Counted from the first letter of the stretch, positions 30,368 to 40,931 are shown. The stretch is DNA of 64,000 nt from Caballeronia sp. Lep1P3 (GCF_022879595.1 NZ_CP084266.1:124001-188000), one strand, 5' to 3'. Numbers and translations are program-made. Notes: generated by a model from the sequence alone, not told the origin.

Positions 30368-33300
30368 CCGGATTGTCCTTGGTTGCTCCGAATACGGGTC
30401 GCGTGCCGGGCGCGGGCGGCTCGCCCGTCTCGCCGAGCAGACGGCTCGCGAGCGACGCGAGGCCCCGCAGCGGAAGACCGATCCACGTCGGCCGGTTCGC
30501 CGCTTCGTAGCGGATTTCGTAGGCGGCCTTTTCGATCAGGAAGAGATCGAGCAGGGCGGAGAACGCGCTCTCGGCGGCGATCGGTTCGGGCGACGACGCG
30601 ATCGCATCCCGGTATTGCCGCATGAAGCTCTCCTCGCCGACGGCGCGCATGCGCTCGAAAAGCGCACGCTTGCGGTCGGCCACCTGCGCGGGCGCGCTCT
30701 CGGTCGTCGGTTGCGCCGCCGCGCTCGCATACGAGAGCGAGCGCAGAAGCCCCGCTACATCGCGCAGCGGACTCGTCTTTCTGCGGCGCTCTTCCAGCGT
30801 GCGCGCGGGTTCGCCTTCGAAGTCGATCAGATATGCATCGCCTTGCGCCATCAGCACCTGACCCAGATGGAAGTCGCCGTGGATGCGGATGCAAAGCGCA
30901 TCGGAGTCGGCGGTAACGAGCTTCTTCACCGCATCGACGAGCCTGTCGCGGCGATCCAGCAGACTCTGCGCGAGGAAGCGGTCATGTTCGTTGAAGCCGC
31001 CGATCTTCTGCGCGAGGATGTCGAGCGCGCTCGTAAGCAGTTGCACCGTGCCGTCGATCCAGCCCTTGACGTCCTTCGCGGTGGCGCGGCGCGGCGCGAA
31101 CGCTTCGTCGTCCGTCGGCGTGGCGAGCGCGACGTGCAATTCGCCAAGCCGCTTGCCGATGATGCCGATGATGTTCGCATAGCCTTCGAAGCTGCCTGCC
31201 TGCGCGGTCTGATCGGGCTTCGTCTCATCGGTTTCGCCGGTGACCGCGAGTTCATCGACGACGCGGCGCAGATAATCGAGCGCGTAATTCCAGGCATCGC
31301 CCTGATTGTCGACGAAGCCTTGCAGAATCACGAGCGTATGCGGCACGTCCTGCGGATCGACGCGCACCACTTCGCCATAGAGCGGGCCGGTGTTCGCATA
31401 GCCGAGCTTCGTGAGATAGCGGCTCATCTCCGCTTCCGGATGAATGCCGCCGACCACGCGGCGCACGAGCTTCAGCACGATCTTGTCGCCGATCACGAGC
31501 GAGCTGTTGCTCTGCTCGGCCGCGAGCCAGCGAATTTCAGGCGGCGAGGCCGGGTTGAGATCGAGCGTATCGAAGCGTTCGGTCGGGAGGAAGCGGATCT
31601 CGCTCTTCTGCACGGTCGTGACGACGGCGCGCTGCTTGAGCTTGATCAGGATGCCGTAGGTGAACTGCGGCACCGCGAACGCATCGGTGATATGGCCGAT
31701 CGTGCGGCCGCGCCGCACGCGCGCGAGTGCGAGCTGCATATAGAGCGGCGACGTGGTTTCCGTGCCCCAGGCAATCGACAGCGGCAGCACGTAGCGTTCG
31801 GTGTGATCGCCGACATCCGCTTCGATTTCCGTGAACGCGAAGCCCGCGCCTTCTATCGTCGTGAGCGCGGCAAGGCGCACCGCATGCAGCTTCTGATCCT
31901 TCGATGCGAACCACCGGCGCTTGCTCAGATAGCTCGGCAACACCTCGGATTCGAGCAGACGCACGTTCTCAGGCGTCGGACCCGTCTGCCCTGCGCGAAT
32001 CACCATGGTGACGAACTCCGGTAATTGCTCCGACGGCGCTTGCGACCATGCGGGGCGCATGTTGCCGGGGCATAGCTGGAACCACAAGAAACCGTAAGGC
32101 GGGAAGGTCAGCAGATACGTCAACTGGCCGATGGCGGGGAACGGTTGATCCGCGGTCATTTCGAGCGGCACGGAGCCGGCGAATTCCGACAGGTCGAGTT
32201 CCACCGCTTGCGGCGCGCGCGAAAGATTGGCGACGCAGAGAATCGGCGGCTCGCCATCGAGTTCGCGCAGATACGCGAGGATCTTCCGATTGCTCGGCTT
32301 CAGAAAGCGAATCTTGCCGCGCCCGAACGCATGCTTCGAGCGGCGCACCGCGAGCATCTTACGCGTCCAGTTCAGAAGCGAATGCGGATCGCGGCTTTGC
32401 GCTTCGACGTTGATTGCGTCGTAGCCGTAGAGCGAACCCATGACGGGCGGCAGCACGAGTTGTTCCGGATCGGCGCGCGAGAAGCCGCCGTTGCGGTCGG
32501 ACGACCATTGCATCGGCGTGCGCACGCCGTCGCGGTCGCCGAGATGGATGTTGTCGCCCATGCCGAGTTCGTCGCCGTAATAGATGACGGGCGTGCCCGG
32601 CATCGACAGGAGCAGCGAATTAATGAGTTCGATGCGCCGGCGGTCGCGCTCCATGAGCGGCGCGAGACGCCGGCGAATGCCGAGATTCAGGCGCGCGCGG
32701 CGATCGCTCGCATACGTGTTCCACAGGTAGTCGCGCTCGGAATCCGTGACCATTTCGAGCGTGAGTTCATCGTGATTGCGCAGAAAGATCGCCCATTGAT
32801 TCGTCGCGCCGAGTTCGGGCGTCTGCCGCATGATGTCCGTGATCGGGAAGCGGTCTTCGCTCGCAATCGACATATAGATGCGCGGCATCAGCGGGAAGTG
32901 GAACGCCATGTGGCATTCGTCTTCGTCGCCGAAGTATTCCTTCACGTCTTCCGGCCACTGGTTCGCTTCGGCGAGCAGCATGCGGTTCGGATATTCGGCG
33001 TCGATGGTCGCGCGAATCTGCTTGAGAATGGCGTGCGTCTCGGGCAGGTTCTCGTTGTTCGTGCCTTCGCGTTCGACGAGATACGGCACCGCATCCAGCC
33101 GCAGGCCGTCGATGCCCATGTCGAGCCAGAAGCGCATGATCTGCAGCACTTCCTTCATCACGGCGGGATTGTCGAAGTTCAAATCCGGCTGATGCGAATA
33201 GAAGCGATGCCAGTAATACTGGCCCGCGACCGGATCGTGCGTCCAGTTCGACGGCTCCGTGTCGATGAAGATGATGCGCGTCTCTTCGTACTTCTTGTCC

Positions 33301-33740
33301 GTATCCGACCACACGTAGAAGTTGCGATGATTCGATCCCGGCTTCGCGCGCCGCGCTCGCTGAAACCACGGATGCTGGTCCGACGTGTGATTGATGACGA
33401 GTTCCGTGATGACGCGAATGCCGCGCGCATGCGCTTCCTGAATGAAGCGCTTCACATCGGCGAGGGTGCCGTAGTCCGGATGCACGTTGCGATAGTCGGC
33501 GATGTCATACCCATCGTCGCGGCGCGGCGAGGGATAGAACGGCAGCAGCCAGATGGCGTCGACGCCCAGTTCCGCGATGTAATCGAGCTTCGCGAGCAGG
33601 CCCGCGAAGTCGCCGATGCCGTCGTTGTTCGAATCGAAGAACGACTTGATGTGAACCTGATAAATGATCGCGTCTTTGTACCAGAGCGGATCGTCGCTGA
33701 GTATCGACGTCTTCTTGTTGCGCTTCACCCTTGTATCCAC
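30348..33740 (-). CDS. treS: Trehalose synthase fused to maltokinase
   Basis: A 1130-residue two-enzyme fusion. Residues about 15-560 are GH13 trehalose synthase, which interconverts trehalose and maltose: [10 protein letters not shown] (Asp about 213), [11 protein letters not shown] (Glu about 255) and [13 protein letters not shown] (Asp about 320). The C-terminal part is a maltokinase of the aminoglycoside-phosphotransferase fold, with [13 protein letters not shown] (catalytic Asp about 953) and YLIDFEGEP (metal site about 973), which makes maltose-1-phosphate for GlgE. The GTG start at 33740 has GGAG six bases upstream and lies 65 bases past the glgE stop; the longer open frame invades glgE. 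The fusion should pass maltose between active sites. Confidence 0.96.
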
Positions 33741-33805
33741 GGTTTGCTCCAATGCTTTTGTAGGCGTTCGCTTGTCTGCTCGTTCCGCTCTCGCAATTAA
33801 CGTTC

Positions 33806-36800
33806 TCAGTCGGACTGTGGCTGCGGCTTGGGCTTCGGCAAACCCCACGTGGGCGAGATGCGCCAGATCGCGAACGGCAGCGAATGCGGATTGAGCCGCA
33901 CATGCTGGCGGCGTCCGCGCCACTCGAAACGCTCGCCGGTCATCTGGTCCTCGACCGCCACCGCATCCCATTCCTTCACGCCCCAGCGTTCGAGCGTCTG
34001 CCACGGCAACTCGATATCCGCGCCCTGCTCGTTGAACGGATCGAGATTGATCGCGACGAGCACGACGTTGTCGCCCGATGCATTCGCCTTCTCGAAGAAG
34101 AGAATGTGATCGTTATGCGCGGGCAGGAAGTTCACGCCGAGATGCGTCTGCAACGCGGGATTCGCGCGGCGGATGCGGTTGAGCGCCGTCACTTCCGCGA
34201 CGATGTTGCCGGGCCGGTTCCAGTCCCACGCCCTCAACTGATACTTCTCGGAATCGAGATACTCCTCGCTATTGGGCAGCGCGGCGGATTCGCACAACTC
34301 GAAGCCGCTATAAACGCCCCACAGTCCCGACAAGGTCGCGGCAAGCGCCGCGCGAATCACGAAGCCGGGACGCCCCGAACTTTGCAGGAAACGCGGATTG
34401 ATGTCCGGCGTATTGACGAAGAAATTCGGCCGGAAATATTCCTTCGCGTCCGTCTGCGTCAGATCGTGCATGTATTCGAGGAAATCGCGCTTTGTCTCGC
34501 GCCACGTGAAATACGTGTACGACTGCGAGAAGCCGAGCTTCGCAAGACGATTCATCACGCGCGGACGCGTGAACGCTTCGGCTAGGAACATCACGTCGGG
34601 ATGACGCGCGCGCACGTCGCCGATGACCCATTCCCAGAACGGGAACGGCTTCGTATGCGGATTATCGACGCGGAAAATACGCACGCCCGCCGCGATCCAG
34701 TGCAGGAACACGTCGCGCAGTGCGATCCATAGATCGGGCTTCGCGTCCTTCGCATAGAAGTCCGGATTCACGATGTCCTGATACTTCTTCGGCGGATTCT
34801 CCGCATAGCGCAGCGAGCCGTCGGGACGCCACGCGAACCACGTCGGATGTTCCTTGAGCCACGGATGATCCGGCGAGCATTGCACCGCGAAGTCGAGCGC
34901 GATCTCGAGTCCGTGTTCATGCGCGGCTTCTAGCATGCGCTTGAAGTCGTCGAGATTGCCGAGTTCCGGATGAACGGCGGTATGGCCGCCTTCCTTGCCG
35001 CCGATGGCGTACGGGCTGCCGACATCGCCGGGCTGCGCCGTGAGCGAGTTGTTCTTGCCCTTGCGGTTGGCGAGGCCGATCGGGTGAATCGGCGGGAAAT
35101 ACAGTACGTCGAAGCCCATTTCGCGGATGCGCGGCATCTTGCCGATGACGTCGATGAACGTGCCGTGGCGGTTCTCGTCGTCGCTCATCGAGCGCGGGAA
35201 GATCTCGTACCAGCTTGCGAAGCGCGCGGCGGCGCGCTCCGAGTCGATGCGGTACACGACCGGATCGCGCGACAGGAACGGCCGGTGCCGCGCGGCTTCG
35301 ACCGCCTTCGCCGTCGCGGGCGCGAGCACGAGTTCGAGCTTGCGCGCGTCGTCGGCCTTCGTGAATTCCTTGATGATCTTTTCGAGCGGACCGCTGTCCG
35401 AATCCTCGACGGTCTTCACTTCCGCGAGAATCAGCGCGAAGAGATGCTTCGCTTCCTGCACTTCGAGTTCGACGCTCTGTCCGGCTTTCAGCTTCTTCTG
35501 CATGTGATCGGCGAGCGACGCGTAGTCGTCGCGCCACGCCATCACCACGAATTCGTGACGGCCCACGCGTTCGAGCGGAACGCGCGCGGTCCACAAATCG
35601 TTGCCGAGCGGAAGCACGAGCGACATCGGCGTTTCGTGCCATTCGGTTTCGTCGGCGGCGCGCCATTGCACGGCGGCGGCGATCTTGTCGTGACCTTCCG
35701 CGAAGATCGCCGCCTGAATCTCGACCGCCTCGCCGACGATGCGCTTGGCCGGAAAGCGTCCGTGATCGACCGAAGGCGTGACGCTCTCGATCGACACGCG
35801 CGGCGCGTCGATCGCGGCCGTCACCGATTTCTTGTCGGCGGTTTTCGCGCCGCGTTTGACTTGCGGCTGCGCGAGCAGGATGAACGGCTCCGCTTCGGCG
35901 CGAAAGAGCCGCACTTCGCCCGCGTTGAGCGAGAGCGACGCGAGGCGCTGCGGCTTGGCTTTCGCGTCGTCGATGGGCGCAAAGCGCGTGTAGTTGCCGG
36001 GCACGCCTTCGAGCAGATGCGCGGTGTCCACTTGCACCGGCGCGACGAGATCCGGATTGATGACGACCAGCACCGCCGATTCGCTATCGCGCAAGTCGCC
36101 GCCCGCCGCGCGGATCAGCGCCGCGTAAGGCGTGCCCGCGCCGGTCAGCGCGCGCAGTTCGCCCACGTCGGAGAGCGTGCCTGTGTCGCGCTGCAGGCCG
36201 TTCGCGCGTTTGATCTGCGCGCGAAGATCGATGCGCGCCTCGCTCTTCGCGCGCTTGTATTCAGCCGCGACGCCGTATTGCTGCGACATCGGCAAGCCGA
36301 CGCCGTATTCGAAGCCCATCGGCACGAGAAGGCCGGTGCCGAGCGCGGCGGCCGTATCGAGCGCGCGGCAGTAGGCGCGTTGCACGAGCGCGGTGTCGCT
36401 CGTGTCGCTCAGATCGGCGATCAGGCGCGCGCCGAACGGCTCTTCGGGAAAGGCGATCGGCGGCGCGATGCGCGAGAGCGCCGCGTGTTCGTCGACGAGC
36501 CATGCGCCCCTGAAGTCCCACCAGCGCGTCGAGGCGAAGACCGCGTCGAATTCGGCATCGGCGAGCGCGCGCAGGTCCTCGCGCGACACGCCCACGGTCC
36601 ACGCGAGCCAGCGCGTCTGCGGATGCTTCTCGCGCACCGCCGCGCCGAGCCTGCGCCACACATGCGCGGGCACCGCGTGCGGCGAATCGAAGCGAAAGCC
36701 GCCGATGCCCGCATCCGCGATCGACGCAAGTTCGCGCGCCCACCATTGCGTCAACTGATGCGCGGCTTCGCCATCGGCGAAATTGGCGATGGCGACGTCG

Positions 36801-37207
36801 CGCTGACGCGGCGGCCGGCGCGGATCGAGCCGCGCGTCGGCGGTTTCGAACGGCTGGAACCAGTGTGCGTTGTCCTGATACAGCCCGCCTTCGGCGCTCA
36901 CGCGGTCGATCACGATATCGACGAGCAGCGTGATGCCGTGCTTTTTCGCGGCATCGGCGAGCTGGCGCAGGCCGTCGGCGGCGCTCGCGTCGCATTCGAA
37001 AACCGGGTGCAGGCGATGATGATCGGCGACGGCCTCGCGATGCCCGTTACTGCCGGGCACGAACGGCGAGCCGATCAGGACGTGGTCGAAGCCGAGAGAG
37101 GCCGCGTGCTCGAACTGGGCCGGCCACTCGGAGAGCGGGCCGACGAGAAGGGGATCGATGAAGTAGATACGGGGCGCATACGCATGATGAGCTTGATGGT
37201 TTTCCAT
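33806..37207 (-). CDS. glgE: Alpha-1,4-glucan:maltose-1-phosphate maltosyltransferase with extra N-terminal GH13-like domain
   Basis: A 1133-residue protein. The C-terminal 650 or so residues are GlgE, which elongates alpha-1,4-glucan with maltose from maltose-1-phosphate: EIFPRSMSDDENRHGTF and KGKNNS near its start, RIFRVDNPHTKP (nucleophile Asp about 846), LAEAFTRPRVM (acid/base Glu about 874) and VYSGFELCE. Upstream, residues about 1-430 are a second barrel-like domain with weak GH13 signatures (LLVDIVIDRVSAEG; GFRFDSPHAVP about 172) lacking a clear catalytic Glu. Standard GlgE is about 660-700 residues, so the first part is an added domain, perhaps a glucan-binding or scaffolding relic. 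It is followed by treS after 65 bases. Confidence 0.96.
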   Translation of the reverse strand: MENHQAHHAYAPRIYFIDPLLVGPLSEWPAQFEHAASLGFDHVLIGSPFVPGSNGHREAVADHHRLHPVFECDASAADGLRQLADAAKKHGITLLVDIVIDRVSAEGGLYQDNAHWFQPFETADARLDPRRPPRQRDVAIANFADGEAAHQLTQWWARELASIADAGIGGFRFDSPHAVPAHVWRRLGAAVREKHPQTRWLAWTVGVSREDLRALADAEFDAVFASTRWWDFRGAWLVDEHAALSRIAPPIAFPEEPFGARLIADLSDTSDTALVQRAYCRALDTAAALGTGLLVPMGFEYGVGLPMSQQYGVAAEYKRAKSEARIDLRAQIKRANGLQRDTGTLSDVGELRALTGAGTPYAALIRAAGGDLRDSESAVLVVINPDLVAPVQVDTAHLLEGVPGNYTRFAPIDDAKAKPQRLASLSLNAGEVRLFRAEAEPFILLAQPQVKRGAKTADKKSVTAAIDAPRVSIESVTPSVDHGRFPAKRIVGEAVEIQAAIFAEGHDKIAAAVQWRAADETEWHETPMSLVLPLGNDLWTARVPLERVGRHEFVVMAWRDDYASLADHMQKKLKAGQSVELEVQEAKHLFALILAEVKTVEDSDSGPLEKIIKEFTKADDARKLELVLAPATAKAVEAARHRPFLSRDPVVYRIDSERAAARFASWYEIFPRSMSDDENRHGTFIDVIGKMPRIREMGFDVLYFPPIHPIGLANRKGKNNSLTAQPGDVGSPYAIGGKEGGHTAVHPELGNLDDFKRMLEAAHEHGLEIALDFAVQCSPDHPWLKEHPTWFAWRPDGSLRYAENPPKKYQDIVNPDFYAKDAKPDLWIALRDVFLHWIAAGVRIFRVDNPHTKPFPFWEWVIGDVRARHPDVMFLAEAFTRPRVMNRLAKLGFSQSYTYFTWRETKRDFLEYMHDLTQTDAKEYFRPNFFVNTPDINPRFLQSSGRPGFVIRAALAATLSGLWGVYSGFELCESAALPNSEEYLDSEKYQLRAWDWNRPGNIVAEVTALNRIRRANPALQTHLGVNFLPAHNDHILFFEKANASGDNVVLVAINLDPFNEQGADIELPWQTLERWGVKEWDAVAVEDQMTGERFEWRGRRQHVRLNPHSLPFAIWRISPTWGLPKPKPQPQSD

Positions 37208-37576
37208 CGTTCGTCTTTTCCAGAGTCGTCCTGCGGTGGCGGGGATGCGGGCAACGAATCGCGATCACGCTCACGGGTCAAACTGGCCGAAGAGCCGGTC
37301 CGCACGTTGAGGCGCGTCTCGCGCGCCGCGCGTCGCGACAATCGGAAAACGCTGCGCGCTCAAGCGACGCACGCCCCGTCGCGCGCTCGCGATGCACCGT
37401 GCACCGGGCGCCGCAGCCGCTTCGTCGCGCTTGGCCGGCGCGCCACGGTCCCGAAAGGGATTTCCTGCCGGCATTGCACGGGGGGTAAGAGCATGGAACG
37501 TGCCGCGCCCGGGTTTATGCGTCGCCTGCCGTCGATACGGCGTGCGCGCATCCGGGACGGGCACGCGCGCCGGGCC
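37208..37576. other. 369-base gap between glgA and glgE
   Basis: No gene seen; the short frames crossing it are arginine-rich shadows. It is GC-rich throughout, with no clear terminator or promoter. Both flanking genes point the same way and belong to one pathway, so read-through is likely. Confidence 0.55.
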
Positions 37577-39265
37577 TCAGGCGCTTCTCGCGACGAGCGG
37601 CTTGCCGTGCTCGTGCGCGCCGTGCCGCAGCGCGCGGGCGGCAGCGGCGGCGGTGGCGGTAGCGGCGGCGGAAACGGCATCGGCAGGAGCGGCATCGGCT
37701 GCGCGGCGGAGACGGACGGCGGCGCGGATGGGGCGCAGGCCCGTGATATCCGAATAAAGCGCGATCATCTTCGCGACAGCCTCGCCCCAGCCGAACTCGC
37801 ACGACATCGCGTTGCGCTGCATTGCGCGCCAGACGGGCGGGCGCATGTACGCGTCGATCGCGCGGCTTGCGGCCGCGATGACGTCGTCGGGCGTTTCGCC
37901 GTCGAAGAGAAAGCCGGTGGGCGCGCGCGTCCCGTCATGCACGGCGATGGGCGCGTCGTGCGTGCCGTCGCGAACGTAGAGCGTCTCGCGTGCGGCGATG
38001 TCCGCGCCATGCCCCGCATCGACGATGGTGTCGGCAAGGCCGCCCACGCGCGACGCGACGGGCAGCGTGCCGTAGCGCATTGCGTACATCTGCGTGAGGC
38101 CGCACGGCTCGAAGCGGCTGCCGTGCAGAAGAATGTCCGCGCCCGCGTGCAGCGCGTGCGCGCGCCGCTCGTCATAGCCGATATGCACGCCCACGCGATC
38201 CGGCCACGCCTGCGCGAGCTTTCTGAAGCCCTTTTCGATATACGCCTCGCCCTGGCCGATCACCGCGAGCTGGAGCCGCGGATGACGCTCCAGCAGACGC
38301 GGCAGCGCTTCGATCACCACATCCGCGAGCTTTTGGCCCGTCATGCGGCTACCGATCGCCATGAGCGGCGCGAACGGATCGGCGGGCAGGCCGAACATGC
38401 GCTGCAGGCGGCGCTTGCAGGCGTGCTTGCCGCGCATGTCGTCGAACGAATAGTTGCGCTCGATGAGCGGATCGATGGCCGGATTCCACGTATCTTCGTC
38501 GATGCCGTTCACCACCCCCGAGAGCTTGCCGGCGCAGCTTTGCAGCACGCCTTCCATCAGATGCCCGAAGCGCGGCGTGAGAATCTCGCGCGCGTAGGTT
38601 TCGCTCACGGTCGTCACGCGGTCGCTGTGAACGATGCCCGCTTTCATCAGACTCAGCGCGCCATAGAACTCGATGCTCTTCGGATCGCTCAGCGCGTGCA
38701 CCAGCCACTTCTCCGGCACGCCGAGCGACGCACCGAGAGAGAGCGCGTAGTTGCCCTGGAACGCGAGGTTGTGGATCGTGAAAACGCTCTTCGCCTGCAC
38801 GTCGGCATGCTTCATCAGAAGCGGCGTGAGGCCGCTGTGCCAGTCGTGCGCGTGAACGATGTCCGGCTTCTTCACGCCGCGCACGCCTTGCGCGATCCGC
38901 ACGGCGGCAGCCGACAGCGTCGCGAAGCGCACGGCGTTGTCCGGATAGTCGCGGCCCTGCGCGTCCTGATAGAGGCCGGTGCGCGCATAAAGCGCATCGC
39001 AGCGCAGCAGGAGAACCGGCACGCCGGTATCGGGCATGCGCGCGCGCAGGAGCGCCGCGTCGCCGCCCGGCAGGCCGCGAAGCGTGCACAACTTGCTGAT
39101 GCCTTCCGCCTGGGCAATCGCCTTCGGGTAAGCGGGCAGAAGGATGGTCGCGTCGACGCCAGCGGCGCGCAGGGCGGCGGCATAAGCGCTGACCATATCG
39201 CCGAGACCCCCGGTCTTGGCGAGCGGGACGGCCTCGGAGGCGACCAGCAGTACGTTCAAAGGCAA
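37577..39265 (-). CDS. glgA: Glycogen synthase
   Basis: A 562-residue GT5 glucosyltransferase that adds glucose from ADP-glucose to alpha-1,4-glucan. The donor-site signature KTGGLGDM lies at about 16-23, HAHDWHSGLTPLLM in the N domain, and GSRFEPCGLTQMYAMRYGTL near the C-domain active site. I chose a TTG start at 39265 with AGGAG six bases upstream, giving the usual MPLNVLLVASEAVPLAKTGG beginning; a second TTG six bases further is possible. The last 60 or so residues are an alanine-rich tail absent from the usual 480-530-residue enzyme. It is the first gene of the cluster. No ADP-glucose pyrophosphorylase gene is in the window. Confidence 0.95.
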   Translation of the reverse strand: MPLNVLLVASEAVPLAKTGGLGDMVSAYAAALRAAGVDATILLPAYPKAIAQAEGISKLCTLRGLPGGDAALLRARMPDTGVPVLLLRCDALYARTGLYQDAQGRDYPDNAVRFATLSAAAVRIAQGVRGVKKPDIVHAHDWHSGLTPLLMKHADVQAKSVFTIHNLAFQGNYALSLGASLGVPEKWLVHALSDPKSIEFYGALSLMKAGIVHSDRVTTVSETYAREILTPRFGHLMEGVLQSCAGKLSGVVNGIDEDTWNPAIDPLIERNYSFDDMRGKHACKRRLQRMFGLPADPFAPLMAIGSRMTGQKLADVVIEALPRLLERHPRLQLAVIGQGEAYIEKGFRKLAQAWPDRVGVHIGYDERRAHALHAGADILLHGSRFEPCGLTQMYAMRYGTLPVASRVGGLADTIVDAGHGADIAARETLYVRDGTHDAPIAVHDGTRAPTGFLFDGETPDDVIAAASRAIDAYMRPPVWRAMQRNAMSCEFGWGEAVAKMIALYSDITGLRPIRAAVRLRRAADAAPADAVSAAATATAAAAARALRHGAHEHGKPLVARSA

Positions 39266-39403
39266 AATGGGCTCCTGTGCGGGCTGACGCGGCGATGGCC
39301 ATGCGCCTCGCTCTTGTTGTCGACGTAACGAGGAAGAGCCGGGCCGCGCGTTTTGATGCTGATCGAGTTTGTTCTGGAAATTGCTTGCGCAGTGCAGCAA
39401 TCC

Positions 39404-39419
39404 AGCAATCTACGTGCCA
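39404..39419 (-). promoter_or_regulatory. Sigma-54 (RpoN) promoter consensus upstream of glgA
   Basis: The minus strand reads TGGCACG-TAGA-TTGCT, an exact match to the sigma-54 consensus TGGCACG-N4-TTGCW with correct -24/-12 spacing. It stands about 140 bases upstream of the glgA start in the 388-base gap behind DUF1345 (39266-39653), facing the cluster. This predicts activator-dependent transcription of the glycogen/trehalose genes. No activator site was recognised. Nothing else was identified in that gap. Confidence 0.75.
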
Positions 39420-39653
39420 CCGGTGTTTCGCGTATGTGCGGCGCCCCACGATCATTTCGGACTTATGTTCGATCGGGGTCTGATTGCGCTCACGCCGCAG
39501 CACTGAGAAGCGCACGCGCGTGCCACGTGTAAAACTGACTGCGCCGCGCGCCGCGTTTTTACAAGGCGAATCTCGAAGAGCGTATGGCCCGCATGTGACA
39601 GGCGCATTGCGCGCCGCGCCGGGGAAGGCAGGAAGCCGACGAACGTTCGGCTA

Positions 39654-40307
39654 TCAGCCGCCGACCATGCTCGCCGCGATGTTGACGGAGAGCCCGAGCA
39701 CCGCGAGATTGAAGAAGAACGACAGCACCGATTGCGCGAGCGCCGTGCGCCGCGCGCTCGTCGAGCACAGCACGACATCGGAAGTCTGGGAAGCGACCGC
39801 GATCGTGAAGGAGAAGTAAAGGAAATCCCAATAGTCGGGTTTCAGATGGCGGTCGGGAAACTTGAGCGCCGGATCGCCGGACGGCGACCGATAGTAATGC
39901 CGCGCATAGTGCAGCGTGAACATCGTCGGGATGAGGAACCACGCGCCGAGCATCGTCGCGCCGGTGAGCGCGTAGTTCGGAAACGCGTGCGCGCCGAGGC
40001 TCTTCGCCGCCGCCAGTTCGACGACGATCGCGACGAGGCTCGCGATGGCCGCGAGACTCACGATCACCAGCACGGCGGCGGCGTTCTCGTCCTCACGTTC
40101 GGCGAGCGCCTGCACGTTGCTTTGCCGCGCAGTGGCCATCTGCAGCCAGATGAGCGCGAGATACAGCCACACGGCCGCGTCCCAGCCGATCAGCGCGCGC
40201 ACCGTCGCGCGCACATGCGCCGGAACCAAAGCGGCGATGAAGAAACCAACGAGCAGGCCGATGAAGGCGCGCGGGCGCGTGCGCAGGACGGGCGGGAGAA
40301 GGTTCAT
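39654..40307 (-). CDS. DUF1345 family inner-membrane protein
   Basis: A 217-residue membrane protein with about six hydrophobic segments. It shows the DUF1345 pattern: [16 protein letters not shown] early, [20 protein letters not shown] followed by HYARHYY in the middle, and [20 protein letters not shown] (conserved acidic/aromatic motif) before the last segments. The function of the family is unknown. I chose the ATG at 40307; the longer frame adds a polar leader over the divergent promoter region. It is divergent from the sugar dehydrogenase operon. Confidence 0.88.
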   Translation of the reverse strand: MNLLPPVLRTRPRAFIGLLVGFFIAALVPAHVRATVRALIGWDAAVWLYLALIWLQMATARQSNVQALAEREDENAAAVLVIVSLAAIASLVAIVVELAAAKSLGAHAFPNYALTGATMLGAWFLIPTMFTLHYARHYYRSPSGDPALKFPDRHLKPDYWDFLYFSFTIAVASQTSDVVLCSTSARRTALAQSVLSFFFNLAVLGLSVNIAASMVGG

Positions 40308-40368
40308 CGTCGCGAGAGAGAGAGTCGGCGTCGCCTGGAGCGAGCGATTATCACTGACGCGGCTTACA

Positions 40369-40401
40369 TCCAGATGAGATCCACATGAGAGCCACATGAG
40401 A
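40369..40401 (+). repeat. Three tandem copies of an 11-bp repeat before the dehydrogenase operon
   Basis: TCCAGATGAGA, TCCACATGAGA and GCCACATGAGA follow each other without gap and end 7 bases before the small-subunit ATG. Each copy carries a GA-rich core resembling a weak ribosome binding site. Copy-number change would alter the leader just ahead of the start codon. Confidence 0.75.
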
Positions 40402-40408
40402 TCGAGCG

Positions 40409-40906
40409 ATGTTCAAACGTAAGCGCGTGTCCTTCGCGATGCGTCGCGCGATGTTGACGGGCGCATGCGCTTCGGCGGCAGTTTCGGCTGCTTCCGTGTC
40501 TTCGACGCCAGCGGCGCCTGCCGCGCTGGACAGGTTCATCGCCGTATCGATGAAGCTCACCGGACGCAGCGGCTTCGATTCGCTTCTCGCGCAACGCGTG
40601 CATGCGGCGCTCGCGCACGCCGACGCGCAGTTCGACGCGAAGATCGCGCGGCTCGACCGGTGGCTGTCCACGCACGGCGGCACGCCGAGCGATGTCGTCA
40701 CCGCCGCGCTGCACGCGACGCAGCCGGACCTGGCAAAAACCGTCGGCGACACGATGCGCGCGTGGTATCTCGGCGTGGCGGGCGTTGGCGCGCAAGCCGA
40801 AGTCGTCGCGTTCGAGCGCGCACTGATGTTCGATCCCGTGCGCGACATGCTCACGGTTCCTTCCTACTGCCGCGGCCAGCCAGCCGACTGGGCGAGCAAG
40901 CCGTAA
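40409..40906 (+). CDS. Membrane-bound FAD sugar dehydrogenase, small (gamma) subunit
   Basis: A 165-residue protein of the sugar dehydrogenase/fructose dehydrogenase small-subunit family. In the characterised Burkholderia FAD-glucose dehydrogenase this subunit carries the Tat signal that exports the catalytic subunit bound to it. A twin arginine ([20 protein letters not shown]) begins the signal here; [17 protein letters not shown], then [18 protein letters not shown] and WASKP at the end, are family signatures. It is the first gene of a three-gene operon; the catalytic GMC gene starts 26 bases after its stop. Confidence 0.9.
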   Translation: MFKRKRVSFAMRRAMLTGACASAAVSAASVSSTPAAPAALDRFIAVSMKLTGRSGFDSLLAQRVHAALAHADAQFDAKIARLDRWLSTHGGTPSDVVTAALHATQPDLAKTVGDTMRAWYLGVAGVGAQAEVVAFERALMFDPVRDMLTVPSYCRGQPADWASKP

Positions 40907-40931
40907 AACGCAAACGACAAAGGCATAGCGC

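Noticed and set aside
33741..34004. Longer N terminus for the trehalose synthase fusion
   Set aside because: It runs through the end of glgE; the GTG at 33740 has a good ribosome binding site.
34970..39328. A very long plus-strand open frame opposite glgE and glgA
   Set aside because: It is an antisense shadow of two well-supported genes, rich in Arg/His/Glu as expected from GC-rich complement reading, and has no family motifs.
39512..39525. Second sigma-54-like site (TGGCACGCGCGTGC on the minus strand)
   Set aside because: The GG-to-GC spacing is one base off and the -12 TTGC element is missing.
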